Below are positions 11,951 through 22,316 of a stretch of 64,000 bases of DNA, in pieces (within the stretch, counting starts at the first letter, position 1; every line of letters starts with the position of its first letter). The notes beneath the pieces are model-generated. The model worked only from the letters and a program-made list of their open reading frames with translations, was not told the DNA's origin and ran no database searches. This DNA comes from Scalesia atractyloides (lineage: Eukaryota > Streptophyta > Magnoliopsida > Asterales > Asteraceae), in NCBI GenBank assembly GCA_947069175.1, contig CAMTDV010000017.1:49919137-49983136 (forward strand), read 5' to 3'. The position numbers and the translations under genes are program-made.

Positions 11951-11963
11951 AGGTAGGGAGAGT
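11951..11963 (+). other. Tekay polypurine tract
   Basis: AGGTAGGGAGAGT lies directly before the 3' LTR and after the GGACGAAATTT phrase typical of chromovirus 3' ends. It would prime plus-strand synthesis. Confidence 0.85.
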
Positions 11964-13370
11964 TGTAACACCCTGTTTTGTGAACCAGTAAAGTTTATAT
12001 CTTATATATTGTTGGACGAATAAGTAACGAGTCAGATGGTTAGTTGAAGTATGAGATATCTAAATCCCTACTCCGTTTTCAATGAAACCTAGGTTAAAAC
12101 GTAGATAAAAATATGCTCGTTCTAATGGTATATTCGTCTTTTTGTAAAATGCTATATTTTAGAAGTTTTAAGCGATAAACGAGTGAAGTCGCTGAATTAA
12201 TTATAATATATATAATATTAATAAAACTTCAATTTATTCTTATTCTTATCATATACATAAGAAAGTTGAGGTGTGTATATATAAGGTTGACGTGTGTTTG
12301 GTATGATGCAACGTGTGTGCATCTAAATGAATGCATGTGTATTGGTTGATTTAGCATTAATATTTATCACAAAAATAGAGTAATGTACGAGAGTACGTAG
12401 GAATTGGCGGCGTAAAATGTGTCTATATATAAATAGGGAGGTTAGTTTCATTTCATAATTCACATGTTCATTCAAACATCAATCTGATTCGAATAAGGTA
12501 TGTATGTTTCTAATATATAATTATAAATTTAATACTTTATATTAATAATAGATGTAACATTAGAAGTAGATATAATACTAGAAGTAGAGTTTAGGTTTAT
12601 AACCATGGTAGGTGACGGGTGACCAAATCCTAATTTAGGCATGGGTTGATCACTCATGCTTAAACTAGGTAGGGTTATCCAAAGCCAACCACGATTAAGA
12701 CTAGTTAGTGCCTCACTCCTTATTTGACTAGTATCTAAGATTATTCTGGTCTTGATCAGGAAACCAAGTTCGGATTGATTATAGTAAAACATTACTAGAG
12801 AAAATGTGAGTTTTATGAATGCTTTCCAAACGTGAGCATGCTTGTCCTAAACTTTAATAATATGGCATGACTGTTGTACGCATTTGTATAACCTGAGCAT
12901 GACATACACATGATATTTGTGGTTCCTTATACTTGTTGCTATGGCATGATTTGTCGGTACTACACCCGTGGTGTAGTGGGCATTGACTGTATGGTTATGT
13001 AAGTTACGTGGTGACGTTGGGTTATGATGACATGGGCGGGTTCAAGTCATGAGTATTAATGTGATTTACAAACTGTGTATATTCATGAACTCACCAGTTA
13101 GCTGACGTCTTTTAAGCATGTGTCACAGAAAATGATGGTTAGTGTGGTGCGGGTTATTATCGCGGATAGGCGTGGCTAGTGGAATAAAGTATCCCAGCCT
13201 TTCTTATCTGGTGGAAATTTTGTATGGACTGCTAAGAATAGTTTGATCAAACTTTGTACCATTAAGTTTCCAACTTTTGTACCTTATGGTTTGTATTAAT
13301 AAAGTAAGTATTTCCTTGTAAGTTCGTATCAATTGTGTATGGTGCATCCTAATTTGGGTGTGGTGTCACA
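11964..13370 (+). repeat. Tekay 3' LTR
   Basis: Starts TGTAACACCCTG and ends GTGGTGTCACA, followed by the TSD TTCCG. A clear TATA box, TATATATAAAT, is at 12424-12434. Sequence found in the 5' LTR at about 5590-5660 is missing here. Confidence 0.93.
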
Positions 13371-13375
13371 TTCCG

Positions 13376-13812
13376 GTATCCTGACAGTAGATCCTAGATT
13401 TGCTAAAGCGTCGGCCTCAGCATTTTCTTCTCTTGTTACATGTTCAAGTGTAAAATTTTCGAAGTATCCTGCTAATTTTTTAACAATTTCAAGATATTCA
13501 GCTAACTTTTCACCTTTGATTGTATAAGATCCATTGAAATAGTTAGTAATCAACAGGAATCAACATACACTTGTAAACATTTAACGTTCATATTCTTAGC
13601 CAATTCTAATCCTGCTATCAGGGCTTCATATTCAGCTTCATTATTAGTAGCAGGAAATTCACATTTAATAGCCTGGGGTAATATGTCCCCCTGTGGCGAT
13701 TTTAGTAGTATCCCTAATCCTACACCTCTTACGTTAGATGCACTATCAGAATACAATACCCAAGATCCTGAATTCTCACCTAGTTATTGTACTTCTAGGT
13801 CAGCTTCATGTC
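13376..13812 (-). pseudogene. Tat-1 RNase H (archaeal-type); first RNase H deleted
   Basis: Minus-strand frames 13756-13550 and 13553-13376 encode ASNVRGVGLGILLKSPQGD, TNNEAEYEALIAGLEL and ENAEADALANLGS, the second, archaeal-like RNase H that marks Tat elements. The first Asp is seen in the MYSDSASN start. Compared with Tat-2 (18430-18860), about 400 bp coding for the first RNase H/connection is missing: the sequence jumps at about 13804-13812 from the end of one domain to the RT connection, at a short CTTCATG/CTTCGTG similarity. So only one of the two RNase H domains is left. Confidence 0.85.
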
Positions 13813-14815
13813 TTTCACTCCATTCAAACTTTTTGTTTTTCTTCAGGAGATCATATAACTCCTTGCACTATTCTGAGGATCTTTATATGAACCTGTTTAA
13901 TACCGCTACTCTCCCTATTAGCCTTTGAACATCCTTCATATTGGATGGTGATTAGAGATCCAGGACAACTTTAATCTATTCTGGACTTGCTTCTATTCCC
14001 CTCTTGGTCACCATATATCCTAGAAATTTTCATGCCCCCACTCCGAAGTGACACTTAGGAGGATTCAACTTCATATTATACTGGTCCAGGATATTGAAAG
14101 CACATTCAAGATCCTGGAGATGATCCTCAGCTTTCTTGGATTTTACCACCATGTCGTCAATATACACCTCCATTGTGTCCCCCAGTTTGTCTTTGAACAT
14201 CGTATTGACTAGCCTCTCGTATGTTGCACCTGCATCTTTTAAATCAAAAGGCATGGCAGTATAACAGTATATACATGTAGGTGTCATTAATGTTGTATCT
14301 TCCTGATCAAATGGCTCCATTTGGATTTGCTGGAATCCTGAAGATGCATCCATAAAGGTCAGCATTTCATGGCCGGCAGTTGCATCCACCATCGAATCTA
14401 TATGAGGCAATGGGAACGGGTCTTTCCGACAAGCTTTATTGAGATCTGTGTAATCTACGCAAACGCTCTGTTTCCCATTCTTCTTTTGAACCACCACTAT
14501 GTTTGCTAGCCACTTAGGGAACTTGACTTCTTAATCATCCTGGACTTCAATAATCTTTTAGGAGCAAATTTCCTTCTCTTTTGCTGAATTGGCTTGAAAG
14601 ACCTGTCAATTCCAAGTTTATGAGTTATAATATCTTTTGATATACCTGTCATGTCTTCATGTTTCCATGCAAACCTAGACATCCTACATTTCAAAAAGTT
14701 AGTAAGTTGACTCTCAATATCCTGAGGGATATTGGCCCCTACAAGCATCGAGATATCAAGATTATATTGATCCAGGATAATCTTCTTCACATCCTGCTCT
14801 GAAGTTTCCACGATA
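13813..14815 (-). pseudogene. Tat-1 reverse transcriptase
   Basis: The frame 14497-14030 shows VVQKKNGKQSVCVDYTDLNK, DPFPLPHIDSMVDATAGHEM, FMDASSGFQQIQMEP and the catalytic VYIDDMVVKSKKAEDHLQDL. Upstream, 14811-14506 gives FAWKHEDMTGISKDIITHKL and KPIQQKRRKFAPKRLL. The YIDDMVVKS form is characteristic of Tat. A frameshift/deletion near 14500-14550 and further changes past 14030 break it. The YIDD site itself is intact here, unlike in Tat-2. Confidence 0.88.
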
Positions 14816-14838
14816 TCCTGGGCTTGTATCTTTAATTG

Positions 14839-15570
14839 CTATCCTGCCCTGGATTTTGTTGTCGCCTTCATTGAAGAGGAATAGCATTCCTTTGCTTCCT
14901 GCTGGTCGCTTTCCACTTTGACTACCCCCCAAGGAGTAGGGATCTTGACACATTGATGATAAGTGGAAGGTACGGCTCTCATATCATGAAACCATGGCCT
15001 GCCTAATATAATATTGTAGCAGGATAATGAATCCATGACACAAAATCGCTGCATAGAATTTACTCCCTCAACGTTGACAGGTAGCTTTATCTCTCCAACA
15101 ATGTTCCTTGCTTCTCCACTGAACCCTACAAGCACGGTGGATTTGGAGGTAATCTCCATTTCTGGGAAGTTCATCCTTTTCAGGGTCTCTAACTGGATGA
15201 TGTTGACCGAGCTCCCGTTGTCCACCAGTATCCTGCGTACAAAATGGTTAGCAATATACAAGGTAATTACCAGACCATCATGGTGAGGATCCTGGATGTT
15301 ATCCCGATCGTCACTATTGAATGTTATGACTTTGTCATTTGTAAGCATCGTCATCCTCGTTGGCTTATCCCCTCTTTCTGCCTTTGCCTCTTTGGCATGC
15401 CTTTTAGCGGCAGAATAAGAGGTCCCACATATATCGGATCCTCCGGATATGAAGTTGATTGTCTTGGCATCTGGGGGAGGCGATGCTGCTCGTTCAGGAT
15501 CCTTGTCAGTATCCTGATCCTTATTCTTCTTCCTGCCGATAAGATCTTTCAAGTAGCCTTTACTTAGCAA
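14839..15570 (-). pseudogene. Tat-1 protease and gag-protease linker
   Basis: A single 243-codon frame. It begins with the end of the gag zinc-finger region (YLKDLIGRKKNKDQDTDKDP), continues with DAKTINFISGGSDICGTSYS, a sequence usual between gag and protease in Tat, then the protease active site ILVDNGSSVNIIQLETLKRM (D-N-G-S) and IILGRPWFHDMRAVPSTYHQ. Asn in the second position is common in this lineage. This is the longest open piece of Tat-1. Confidence 0.88.
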
Positions 15571-15597
15571 ATAGCTTATATCCTTTCTCAGGGCTAT

Positions 15598-17144
15598 TCA
15601 ATCTTCTGTTACATGTCCAAAATCTTCACGGAAGGCGCAGCACTTGGACTTATCCTTCCAATCAGCCTTTTGTTGGTTATTCCTAGGCCACCTTGCTTTA
15701 TCTCCTAAACCCTGCATGGCATATACTAGTTCTGGAGTATTAACAGAAAAATAGTATTCAAATAACTCAAGATATTCTTCGCCATCTTCATCCTCAACAG
15801 CATTCACTTTCTTGTTGTCGTTTTTACCATACGGCCTAGAGCGGTATGGTTTGTATGAGGACTCCGATTTCCTGTTTGTTGATTCGTAGGTTGAGGATGA
15901 ATTCATCCATTCTTGCATTTTCTTGTCGTCTTCAAGCCTCATATATCTTAGAGCCCTGTTTCGAGCTTCATCCAGATTCCTGCAGGGATTCATCACAAGA
16001 TCCTGATAAAATTGGGAATCCTTCTGTAATCCCATCTTAAATGCTTGTACTGCCGTAGCAACATCAAGGTTCAGGATATCCACGGATTCCCTACTAAATT
16101 TGTTCACGTAATCCCTAAGGGATTCTTGAGGTCCCTATGTTACCATATAGAGGCCACTTGTTAGTTTTTCAAAGCTTCTACTGCAAGAAAACTGACTGTT
16201 AATCAAATTAACCAAATGAATAAATGTTGTAATTGAATGAGGTGGAACGCTTAAGAGCCACTTCAAGAATGATCATGTCAGAGTAGAGCCGAAGCCCTTG
16301 CAAAGACATGCTTCCTTAAGATCCGGCGGAATAGGATTCACTTCCATCCTCTCCATATACTGGGCAATATGCTCTTCAGGATCGGTCGTCCCATCATAAA
16401 GCTTCATGTTGGGAGTTTGGAATCTCTTTGGGATTTCAGCATCACAAATGTGGCGAATGAAGCGGGATATGTTGTGACTATCCTAGGACACTTCCGGTAT
16501 GGGCTGCACTAACCCAGGTACACTTGATATCATATCCTTCAGCTTCTGAAGCTCTCTGGAGAGTGCTGAGGTTAAACTTATATCCTGCGAAGATCCAACA
16601 TTGTTAGTAGCAAGAGTATTAACATTATTAGATAAGTTACCAGTCTGTTGATTCTGGCGATATCCTGGAGCGTATCCTGGGCACCTCACAGTTGATATCC
16701 TGGCTGATGAGGGTATTTCAGGAGCATTGCTCCGGGAATGGTTTGGTACAACATTGCCCTGATTATACTCAGTGTATACTGCCGAACTAAAGTTCAGCAT
16801 CCTGGGCTACAAAGGGTAACAACATCCTCAGCATGTGTCTTGGAGTTGGATTTCAAGAGTTGTATTTCCTTCATCAAGAGTTGGTTAGTTTCCTGTTGTT
16901 TCTTCATTTGATCCTGTATACTACCAAACAAAGATAAGATTTCATCATTAGAAGCAAAAAAGTGGAGTTCTTGTCGAAACTCTGGATCTGGAAGCATTTT
17001 GAGCAGCAGTAGCATCCCTAGCTGTTTGGCTTTCACTCCTTCTCTGAGAAGTCTGGACTGATGGAGGAGGGAGAGATAATGAATCAGTTACAGTAGAGTT
17101 TGATGTGGGCACCGAGGAAGAGCTAAACCTGATTGAGAAGCCAT
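15598..17144 (-). pseudogene. Tat-1 gag
   Basis: The likely start codon is at 17144 (after MASQ-type context shared with Tat-2). Pieces: an N-terminal Ser/Pro-rich segment; a coiled-coil-like stretch IQDQMKKQQETNQLLMKEIQ; PEIPSSARISTVRCPGYAPG; RELQKLKDMISSVPGLVQPI; and the capsid core with FQTPNMKLYDGTTDPEEHIA, VATAVQAFKMGLQKDSQFYQ and DLDEARNRALRYM-like text. A degenerate zinc-finger CAFREDFGHVTED is at about 15605-15640; the usual Tat pattern is C-x-F-H...GH..E-C. Stops and shifts near 16105, 16480, 16800 and 16950 break it. Confidence 0.85.
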
Positions 17145-17227
17145 AAAAAATAATCATACAAAAAGATTAGAGAATAAAAAACCGATTAGTGATTTTAGAA
17201 AACTTTTGATTAACAATAGCACCACTT

Positions 17228-17245
17228 GCCCCACGGTGGGCGCCA
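17228..17245 (-). other. Tat-1 primer-binding site (tRNA-Lys)
   Basis: On the minus strand: TGGCGCCCACCGTGGGGC, which is complementary to the 3' end of plant tRNA-Lys(CUU) as I recall it. It lies three bases inside the LTR end at 17249. The identical site occurs in Tat-2 at 22296-22313. Confidence 0.85.
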
Positions 17246-17248
17246 AAT

Positions 17249-17986
17249 TGTTTTGGTCAAAAATTACCGAAGCAATTTAGTGATCAAACTTAGTATGTGA
17301 GGTAGCGTGCTATTGTGATTTGCAAAAATATGCTAAGTTGCTTGATTATGAAAACAGTTTCAGGATATAGTCTCAAGATAATGAACTATATCAAAATAAC
17401 AAGTAAATGCGATAAAAGTATAAATTGACACAGGATGTACGAGGAAAGCCCTTGTCCAATCTAGATCGCCGGCATAAAACCCCGGGAGCTAACAATCGTC
17501 AGCTGCCTTGTTCTTCTTATTGATTAAACAGCATGATACAACTTCGGGATACTACTTGGATCAGCTCTAAGTGTTACAATGATCAAATTGTGTAAGTGTT
17601 GCGAGTGTTTGTGATTGTTGTTGCAATTAGAAAGTGAAAGTGTACGAGATTTCGTGTCTTATTGCTGATCCAAGTCCCCTTTAAATAGTAAACAAACATA
17701 GCTAACTATCCTATATTCTAGGGATGTTGCGAATAATCCCTCATGACCGTTGTTGACTCTCTCTTCAGGCTTCCAACGTCTTTCTTCTAACTGCCGTGAA
17801 CGAGTCTTCAGGAAGACCGAGTCTTGTGATCATTTGTTCCTTGCATACAAAGTAACCATTAGTAACGAGTAGGATACCCCCGCAGGATGTTACCAATATC
17901 CTGGTTCAGTATCCTGGTCGCTGTGATTAACATGTAAAGTCAGGATATATCTTTAGGATATGAGTTAGAAAATTCCACCCATAACA
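17249..17986 (-). repeat. Tat-1 5' LTR (LTR1)
   Basis: 738 bp, starting TGTTTTGGTC and ending CACCCATAACA on the plus strand. It matches LTR2 (22317-23047) over its length. On the minus strand a TATA-like TATTTAAAGG lies near 17680. Its outer end abuts pol sequence of Tat-2 directly (ATATGTAGTATTGG), not unique host DNA. Confidence 0.9.
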
Positions 17987-18783
17987 ATATGTAGTATTGG
18001 TATCTGAGTTCCTTCCGGTATCCTGACAATAGATCCTAAATTTGCTAGAGCATCTGCTTCAGCATTGTCTTCTCTTGGTACCTGTTCAAGTGTAAAATTT
18101 TTGAAATACCCTGCTAATTTCTTAACAATTTCAAGATATTCAGCTAACTTTTCACCTTTGACTGCATAAGATCCATTGAAATGGTTAGTAATCAACAGGT
18201 TATCAACATAAACCTGCAAACATTTAGCATGCATATTCCTAGCCAATTCTAATCCGGCTATCAGAGCTTCATACTCAGCTTCATTATTGGTAGCAGGAAA
18301 TTCACATCTAATAGTCTGGGGTAATATGTCCCCCTGTGGCGATTTTAGTAGTATCTCCAATCCTACACCTCTTACATTAGATGCACCCTTAGTATACAAT
18401 ATCCAAGATCTCGAATTCTCACCTAGTTGTTATACTTCTAGATCAGCTTCATTTTGGATGTCACTACTAAAATCAGCCAAAAAGTCTGCTAAAGCCTGAG
18501 ACTTTATAGCATTTCTAGGTTCATATACTAAATCGTATGCACTTAATTTTACGGTCCACTTAGCCATCCTACCAGACATCTCAGGTTTCCTAAGTACATT
18601 TTTAATAGGATAATTGGTTTTAACATGTATCCTATGCGTTTCAAAATAATGTCTAAGCTTGGTTGATGCCATGACTAGAGCTAATATCAATTTTTCTAAG
18701 TGTGAATATCTAGTTTCAGCGTCTAACAAACTTTTACTAACATAATAAACAGGATACTGCAAGGTATAGGGACAAGGGTTCAC
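17987..18783 (-). pseudogene. Tat-2 dual RNase H domains
   Basis: Frame 18783-18430 is the first RNase H (YPVYYVSKSLLDAETRYSHL, VLRKPEMSGRMAKWTVKLSA, ALADFLADFS). Frame 18399-17987 is the second, archaeal-type domain (ASNVRGVGLEILLKSPQGD, TNNEAEYEALIAGLELARN, VPREDNAEADALANLGS). Having both in a row is the hallmark of Tat elements. The first Asp of the second domain may be lost: the start reads MYTKGASN where Tat-1 has MYSDSASN. A frameshift near 18410 separates the two. Confidence 0.88.
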
Positions 18784-19910
18784 TATCCTCGAGCTTCATC
18801 AACAGGGGTGCACTTGAAAGATATTGCTTCAGTTCTTTTAGAGCAACTTCGTGCCTTTCTCCCCACTCAAATTTCTTGTTCTTCTTCAGGATATCGTAAA
18901 ATTCCTTGCATTTTTTCGAGGATCTTGATATGAACCTATTCAACGCTGCTACCCGTCCTGTTAATCTCTGCACATCCTTCATGTTGGATGGTGATTTGTG
19001 ATCCATGATAGCTTTAATCTGTTCTGGGCTTGCTTCTATTCCCCTCTTTGTCACCATATATCCTAGAATTTTCCTGCCTCCACTCCGAAGTGACACTTAG
19101 CAAGATTCAGCTTCATATTATACTGGTGCATGATATTGAAAGCACATACAAGATCCTGGAGATGATCCTCGGCTTTCTTGGATTTTACCACCATACGTCA
19201 ATATACACCTCCATTGTGTCCCCTAGTTTGTCTTTGAACATCATATTGACTAACCTCTGGTATGTTGCACCTGCATTTTTTAAACCAAAAGGCATGGCAG
19301 TATAACGGTATATACATGTGGGTGTCATGAATGTTGTATCTTACAGATCAGATGGCTCCATTTGGATTTGCTGAAATCCTGAGGATGAATCCATAAAAGT
19401 CAGCATTTCATGACCGACAGTGACATCTACCATCGAATCTATATGAGGTAATGGGAACGGGTCTTTAGGACAGGCTTTATTGAGGTCTATGTAATCTACA
19501 CAAACCTCTCCACTTCCCATTCTTCTTTTGGACCACCACCACGTTTGCTAGCCACTTAGGAAATTTAACATCCCTAATCATCTTGGACTTCAACAACCTT
19601 TCAACCTCCTCTTGTATAATCGCGTTCTTTTCAGGAGCGAATTTCCTTCTCTTTTGTTGAATGGGCCTGAAAGATTTGTCAATTCCAAGTTTGTGAGTTA
19701 TAATATCTTTCGATATACCTGTCATGTCTTCGTGTTTCCATGCAAACATGGACATCCTGCATTTCAAAAAGTTAGTAAGTTGATTCTAAATATCCTGAGG
19801 GATATTGGTTCCTACAAGCACCGAGATATCTGGATTATCCTGATCCAGGATAACTTTCTTAACATCCTGCTCCGAAGTTTCCACGATATCCTGGTCTTGT
19901 ATCTTTAATT
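18784..19910 (-). pseudogene. Tat-2 reverse transcriptase
   Basis: Frame 19767-19477 gives FAWKHEDMTGISKDIITHKL and KWLANVVVVQKKNGKW; frame 19096-18783 gives KILGYMVTKRGIEASPEQIK and RLTGRVAALNRFISRSSKKC. Between them the palm is broken. At 19188-19205 one base is missing compared with Tat-1, exactly in the codons for YIDD (plus strand CCACCATACGTCAATATA against CCACCATGTCGTCAATATA at 14148), so the catalytic motif is frame-shifted. An in-frame stop near 19345 also interrupts. Confidence 0.85.
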
Positions 19911-20330
19911 GCTATCCTGCTCTGGATTTTGTTGACGCCTTCATTGAAAAGGAGTAGCATTCCTTCGCCTCTTATTGATCGCTTTCCACTTTGACTACCC
20001 CCAAGGAGTAGGGATCTTAACACACTGATGATAGGTGGAAGGTATAGCTTTCATATCATGAATCCATGGCCTGCCCAATATAATATTGTAGCAGGATAAT
20101 GAATCCATGACACAAAACCGTTGCATTGAATTCACTCCTTCAACGTATACAGGCAGCTTTATCTCTCCAACAGTGTTCTTTGCTTCTCCACTGAATCCTA
20201 CAAGCACAGTGGACTTCGAGGTAATGTCCATTTCTGGGATGTTCATCCTCTTCAGGGTCTCTAGTTGAATGATGTTAACCGAGCTGCCATTGTCCACTAA
20301 TATCCTACGTACAAAATGATTAGCAATATA
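19911..20330 (-). pseudogene. Tat-2 protease
   Basis: Frame 20297-19995 starts in the active site MDNGSSVNIIQLETLKRMN and runs to IILGRPWIHDMKAIPSTYHQ and CVKIPTPWG. A TAG at about 20331 (a Leu codon in Tat-1, in the phrase VITLYIANHF) cuts it from the upstream frame. A single-base loss near 20000 (CCCC for CCCCC) shifts the frame downstream. Confidence 0.85.
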
Positions 20331-22212
20331 CTAAGTGATTACCAGACCATCATGATGAGGATCCTGAATGCTATCCCGATCATCACTATATGTTATCACT
20401 TTGTCAGTTGTAAGTGTTGACATCCTCATTAGCTTATCTCCTCTTTCTGCCTTAGCCTCCTTGGCATGTCTCTTGGCCGCTGAGTATGAGGTTCCACATA
20501 TATCGGATCCTCCGGATATGAAGTTAATTATCTTGGCGTCTGGAGGAGGTGATGCTGCTCGTTCAGGATCCTTTTCAGTATCCTGACCCTTATTCTTCTT
20601 TCTGTCAAGAAGATCTTTTAAGTAGCCTTTGCTCAGCAAGTAGCTTATCTCCTTCCTCAGGGATATGCAGTGTTCTGTTATATGTCCAAAATCTTCATTG
20701 AAGGCACACCACTTGGACTTATCCTTCCGATCAGCCTTCTGCTGGTTCTTTCTTGGCCACCTTACTTTATCCCCTAGTCCCTGCATGGCATATATTAGTT
20801 CATCGATATTTACTGAAAAACAATATTGTGACAATTCAGGATATTCTTCAGCGTCTTCGTCCTCAACAGTATTCACTCTTTTGTTTTCATTTTTAGCATA
20901 TGGCTTAGAGCGGTGTGGTTTATATGTGGATTCCGACTTCCGTTCGTTGGTTCATATGTTGAGGATGCATTCATCCTCTCTTGCATTTTCTTGTCATCTT
21001 CAAGCCTGATATATCTCAGAGCTCTATTTCGAGCTTCGTCCAAGTTTCTGCAAGGATTCATCACAAGATCCTGATAAAATTGGGAATCCTTCTGTAATCC
21101 CATCTTGAACGCTTGCACTGCCGTAGCAACGTGAAGATTCGGGATATCTAATGGATTCCCTACTAAATTTGTAACATAATTCCTTAAGGGTTCTTGTGGT
21201 CCCCGTGTGATCCTATAAAGGTCACTTGTTAGTTTCTCAAAGCTCCTGCTACAAGAAAATTTACTATTAAATAAGTTAACTAAATGTGCAAAAGACGTAA
21301 CGGAATAAGGTGGAACATTTAGAAGCCATTTCAAGGCCGATCCTGTCAAAGTGGAACCGAAGCCTTTGCATAGGCATGCTTCCTTAAGGTCTGGTTGGAT
21401 GGGGTTTACTTCCATCCTCCCCATATATTGAGCAATAGGTTCTTCAGGATCCGTCGTGCCATCGTAAAGCTTCATTTTGGGAGTTTGGAATTTTTTTGGG
21501 ATTTTAGCATCACAAATATGGCGAGCAAAGCGAGATATATTGTAACTATCCTGGGATACTTCCGGTATTGGTTGCACTACCCCAGGCACCCTTGATATCA
21601 TATCCTTCAATTTCTGGAGTCCTCTGGATAACGCCAATGTTGCACTTGTATCCTGCGAAGATTCGAAGTTGTTAGCAGTCGGTATATTAGTATTAATTGA
21701 CAAGTTACCAACTTGGCTATTGTGGCCATATCCTGGAGCATATTCCGGATCCCTGACAGTCGATATCCTGGCGGATAAGGGACTTCTGGGACATTGCTCT
21801 GGGAGTAACTTGGTACGACGTTGCCCTGATTATCCTCAGTATATGCTGCTGAATTAAAGTTCAAGATCCTGGGCTGTAAAGGGGTAACAATGTCCTCAAT
21901 GGGTCTCTTGGAATTGGACTTCAAGAGTTGTATTTCCTTCATCAGGAGCTGGTTACTTTCCTGTTGTTTCTTCATTTGATCCTGAATATTACCAAACAAA
22001 GATAAGATTTCATCATTAGAAGCAAAAATCGGAGTTCTTCCTGAGACTCCGGATCTGGAAGCATTTTGAGCAGCAGTGGCGTCTCGAGCTGTTTGGCTTT
22101 CACTCCTTCTCTGAGAAGTCTAGACTGGTGGAGGAGGAAGAGGTAATGAACCAGTTACAGCAGAGATTGATGTGGGCATCGAAGAAGAGCTCAAACCTGA
22201 CTGAGAAGCCAT
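20331..22212 (-). pseudogene. Tat-2 gag and linker
   Basis: The likely start is at 22212 (MASQSGLSSSSMPTS). Main pieces: 21999-21607 (IQDQMKKQQESNQLLMKEIQ), 21703-20873 (RGLQKLKDMISRVPGVVQPI, CDAKIPKKFQTPKMKLYDGT, ATAVQAFKMGLQKDSQFYQD) and 20876-20331 (WCAFNEDFGHITEHCISLRK, a Tat-type zinc finger with Asn for the first His; DAKIINFISGGSDICGTSYS). The 276-codon middle frame is the longest uninterrupted gag piece in the window. Frameshifts near 20870, 21640 and 22100 break it. Confidence 0.88.
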
Positions 22213-22295
22213 AAAAAATAATCTTGCAAAAAGATTAGAGAATAAAGAACCGATTAGTGATCTTAGAAAACTTTTGATTAGCAATAGCACCTCTT

Positions 22296-22313
22296 GCCCC
22301 ACGGTGGGCGCCA
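22296..22313 (-). other. Tat-2 primer-binding site (tRNA-Lys)
   Basis: The same TGGCGCCCACCGTGGGGC as in Tat-1, three bases from the LTR end at 22317. Confidence 0.85.
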
Positions 22314-22316
22314 AAT

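Larger units (their letters stand above)
5492..13370 (+). mobile_element. Complete Tekay-type chromovirus (Ty3/gypsy) with TSD TTCCG
   Basis: The element starts TGTAACACCC and ends GGTGTCACA and is flanked by the 5-bp direct repeat TTCCG (5487-5491 and 13371-13375), which interrupts the Tat-1 sequence CCTTCCGGTATCC cleanly. Order: LTR 5492-6983, iMet PBS, gag, protease, RT, RNase H, integrase, chromodomain, polypurine tract, LTR 11964-13370. The LTRs differ in length (1492 and 1407 bp), mainly because sequence present at about 5590-5660 is absent near 12064, and by scattered substitutions. All coding regions carry stops or frameshifts, so it is a dead but structurally complete copy. Confidence 0.95.
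2420..17986 (-). mobile_element. Tat-1: Tat-lineage Ty3/gypsy element, 3' LTR missing, interrupted by a Tekay element
   Basis: Read on the minus strand, the order is: LTR 17249-17986, tRNA-Lys PBS 17228-17245, gag 17144-15598, protease 15570-14839, RT 14815-13813, archaeal-type RNase H 13756-13376, then (after the Tekay insertion 5492-13370) integrase 5486-4137, a non-coding 3' region with tandem repeats, and an antisense accessory ORF remnant. The YIDDMVVKS RT motif, second RNase H and antisense ORF point to the Tat lineage. No second LTR matching 17249-17986 is found to the left, so the 3' end is lost, probably at the junction with the LTR ending near 2341. All ORFs are broken. Confidence 0.85.

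Noticed and set aside
17228..17245. tRNA-like sequence (also at 22296-22313)
   Set aside because: Only the 3' terminal tRNA-Lys complement is present, at the LTR border, so it is a primer-binding site and not a tRNA gene.
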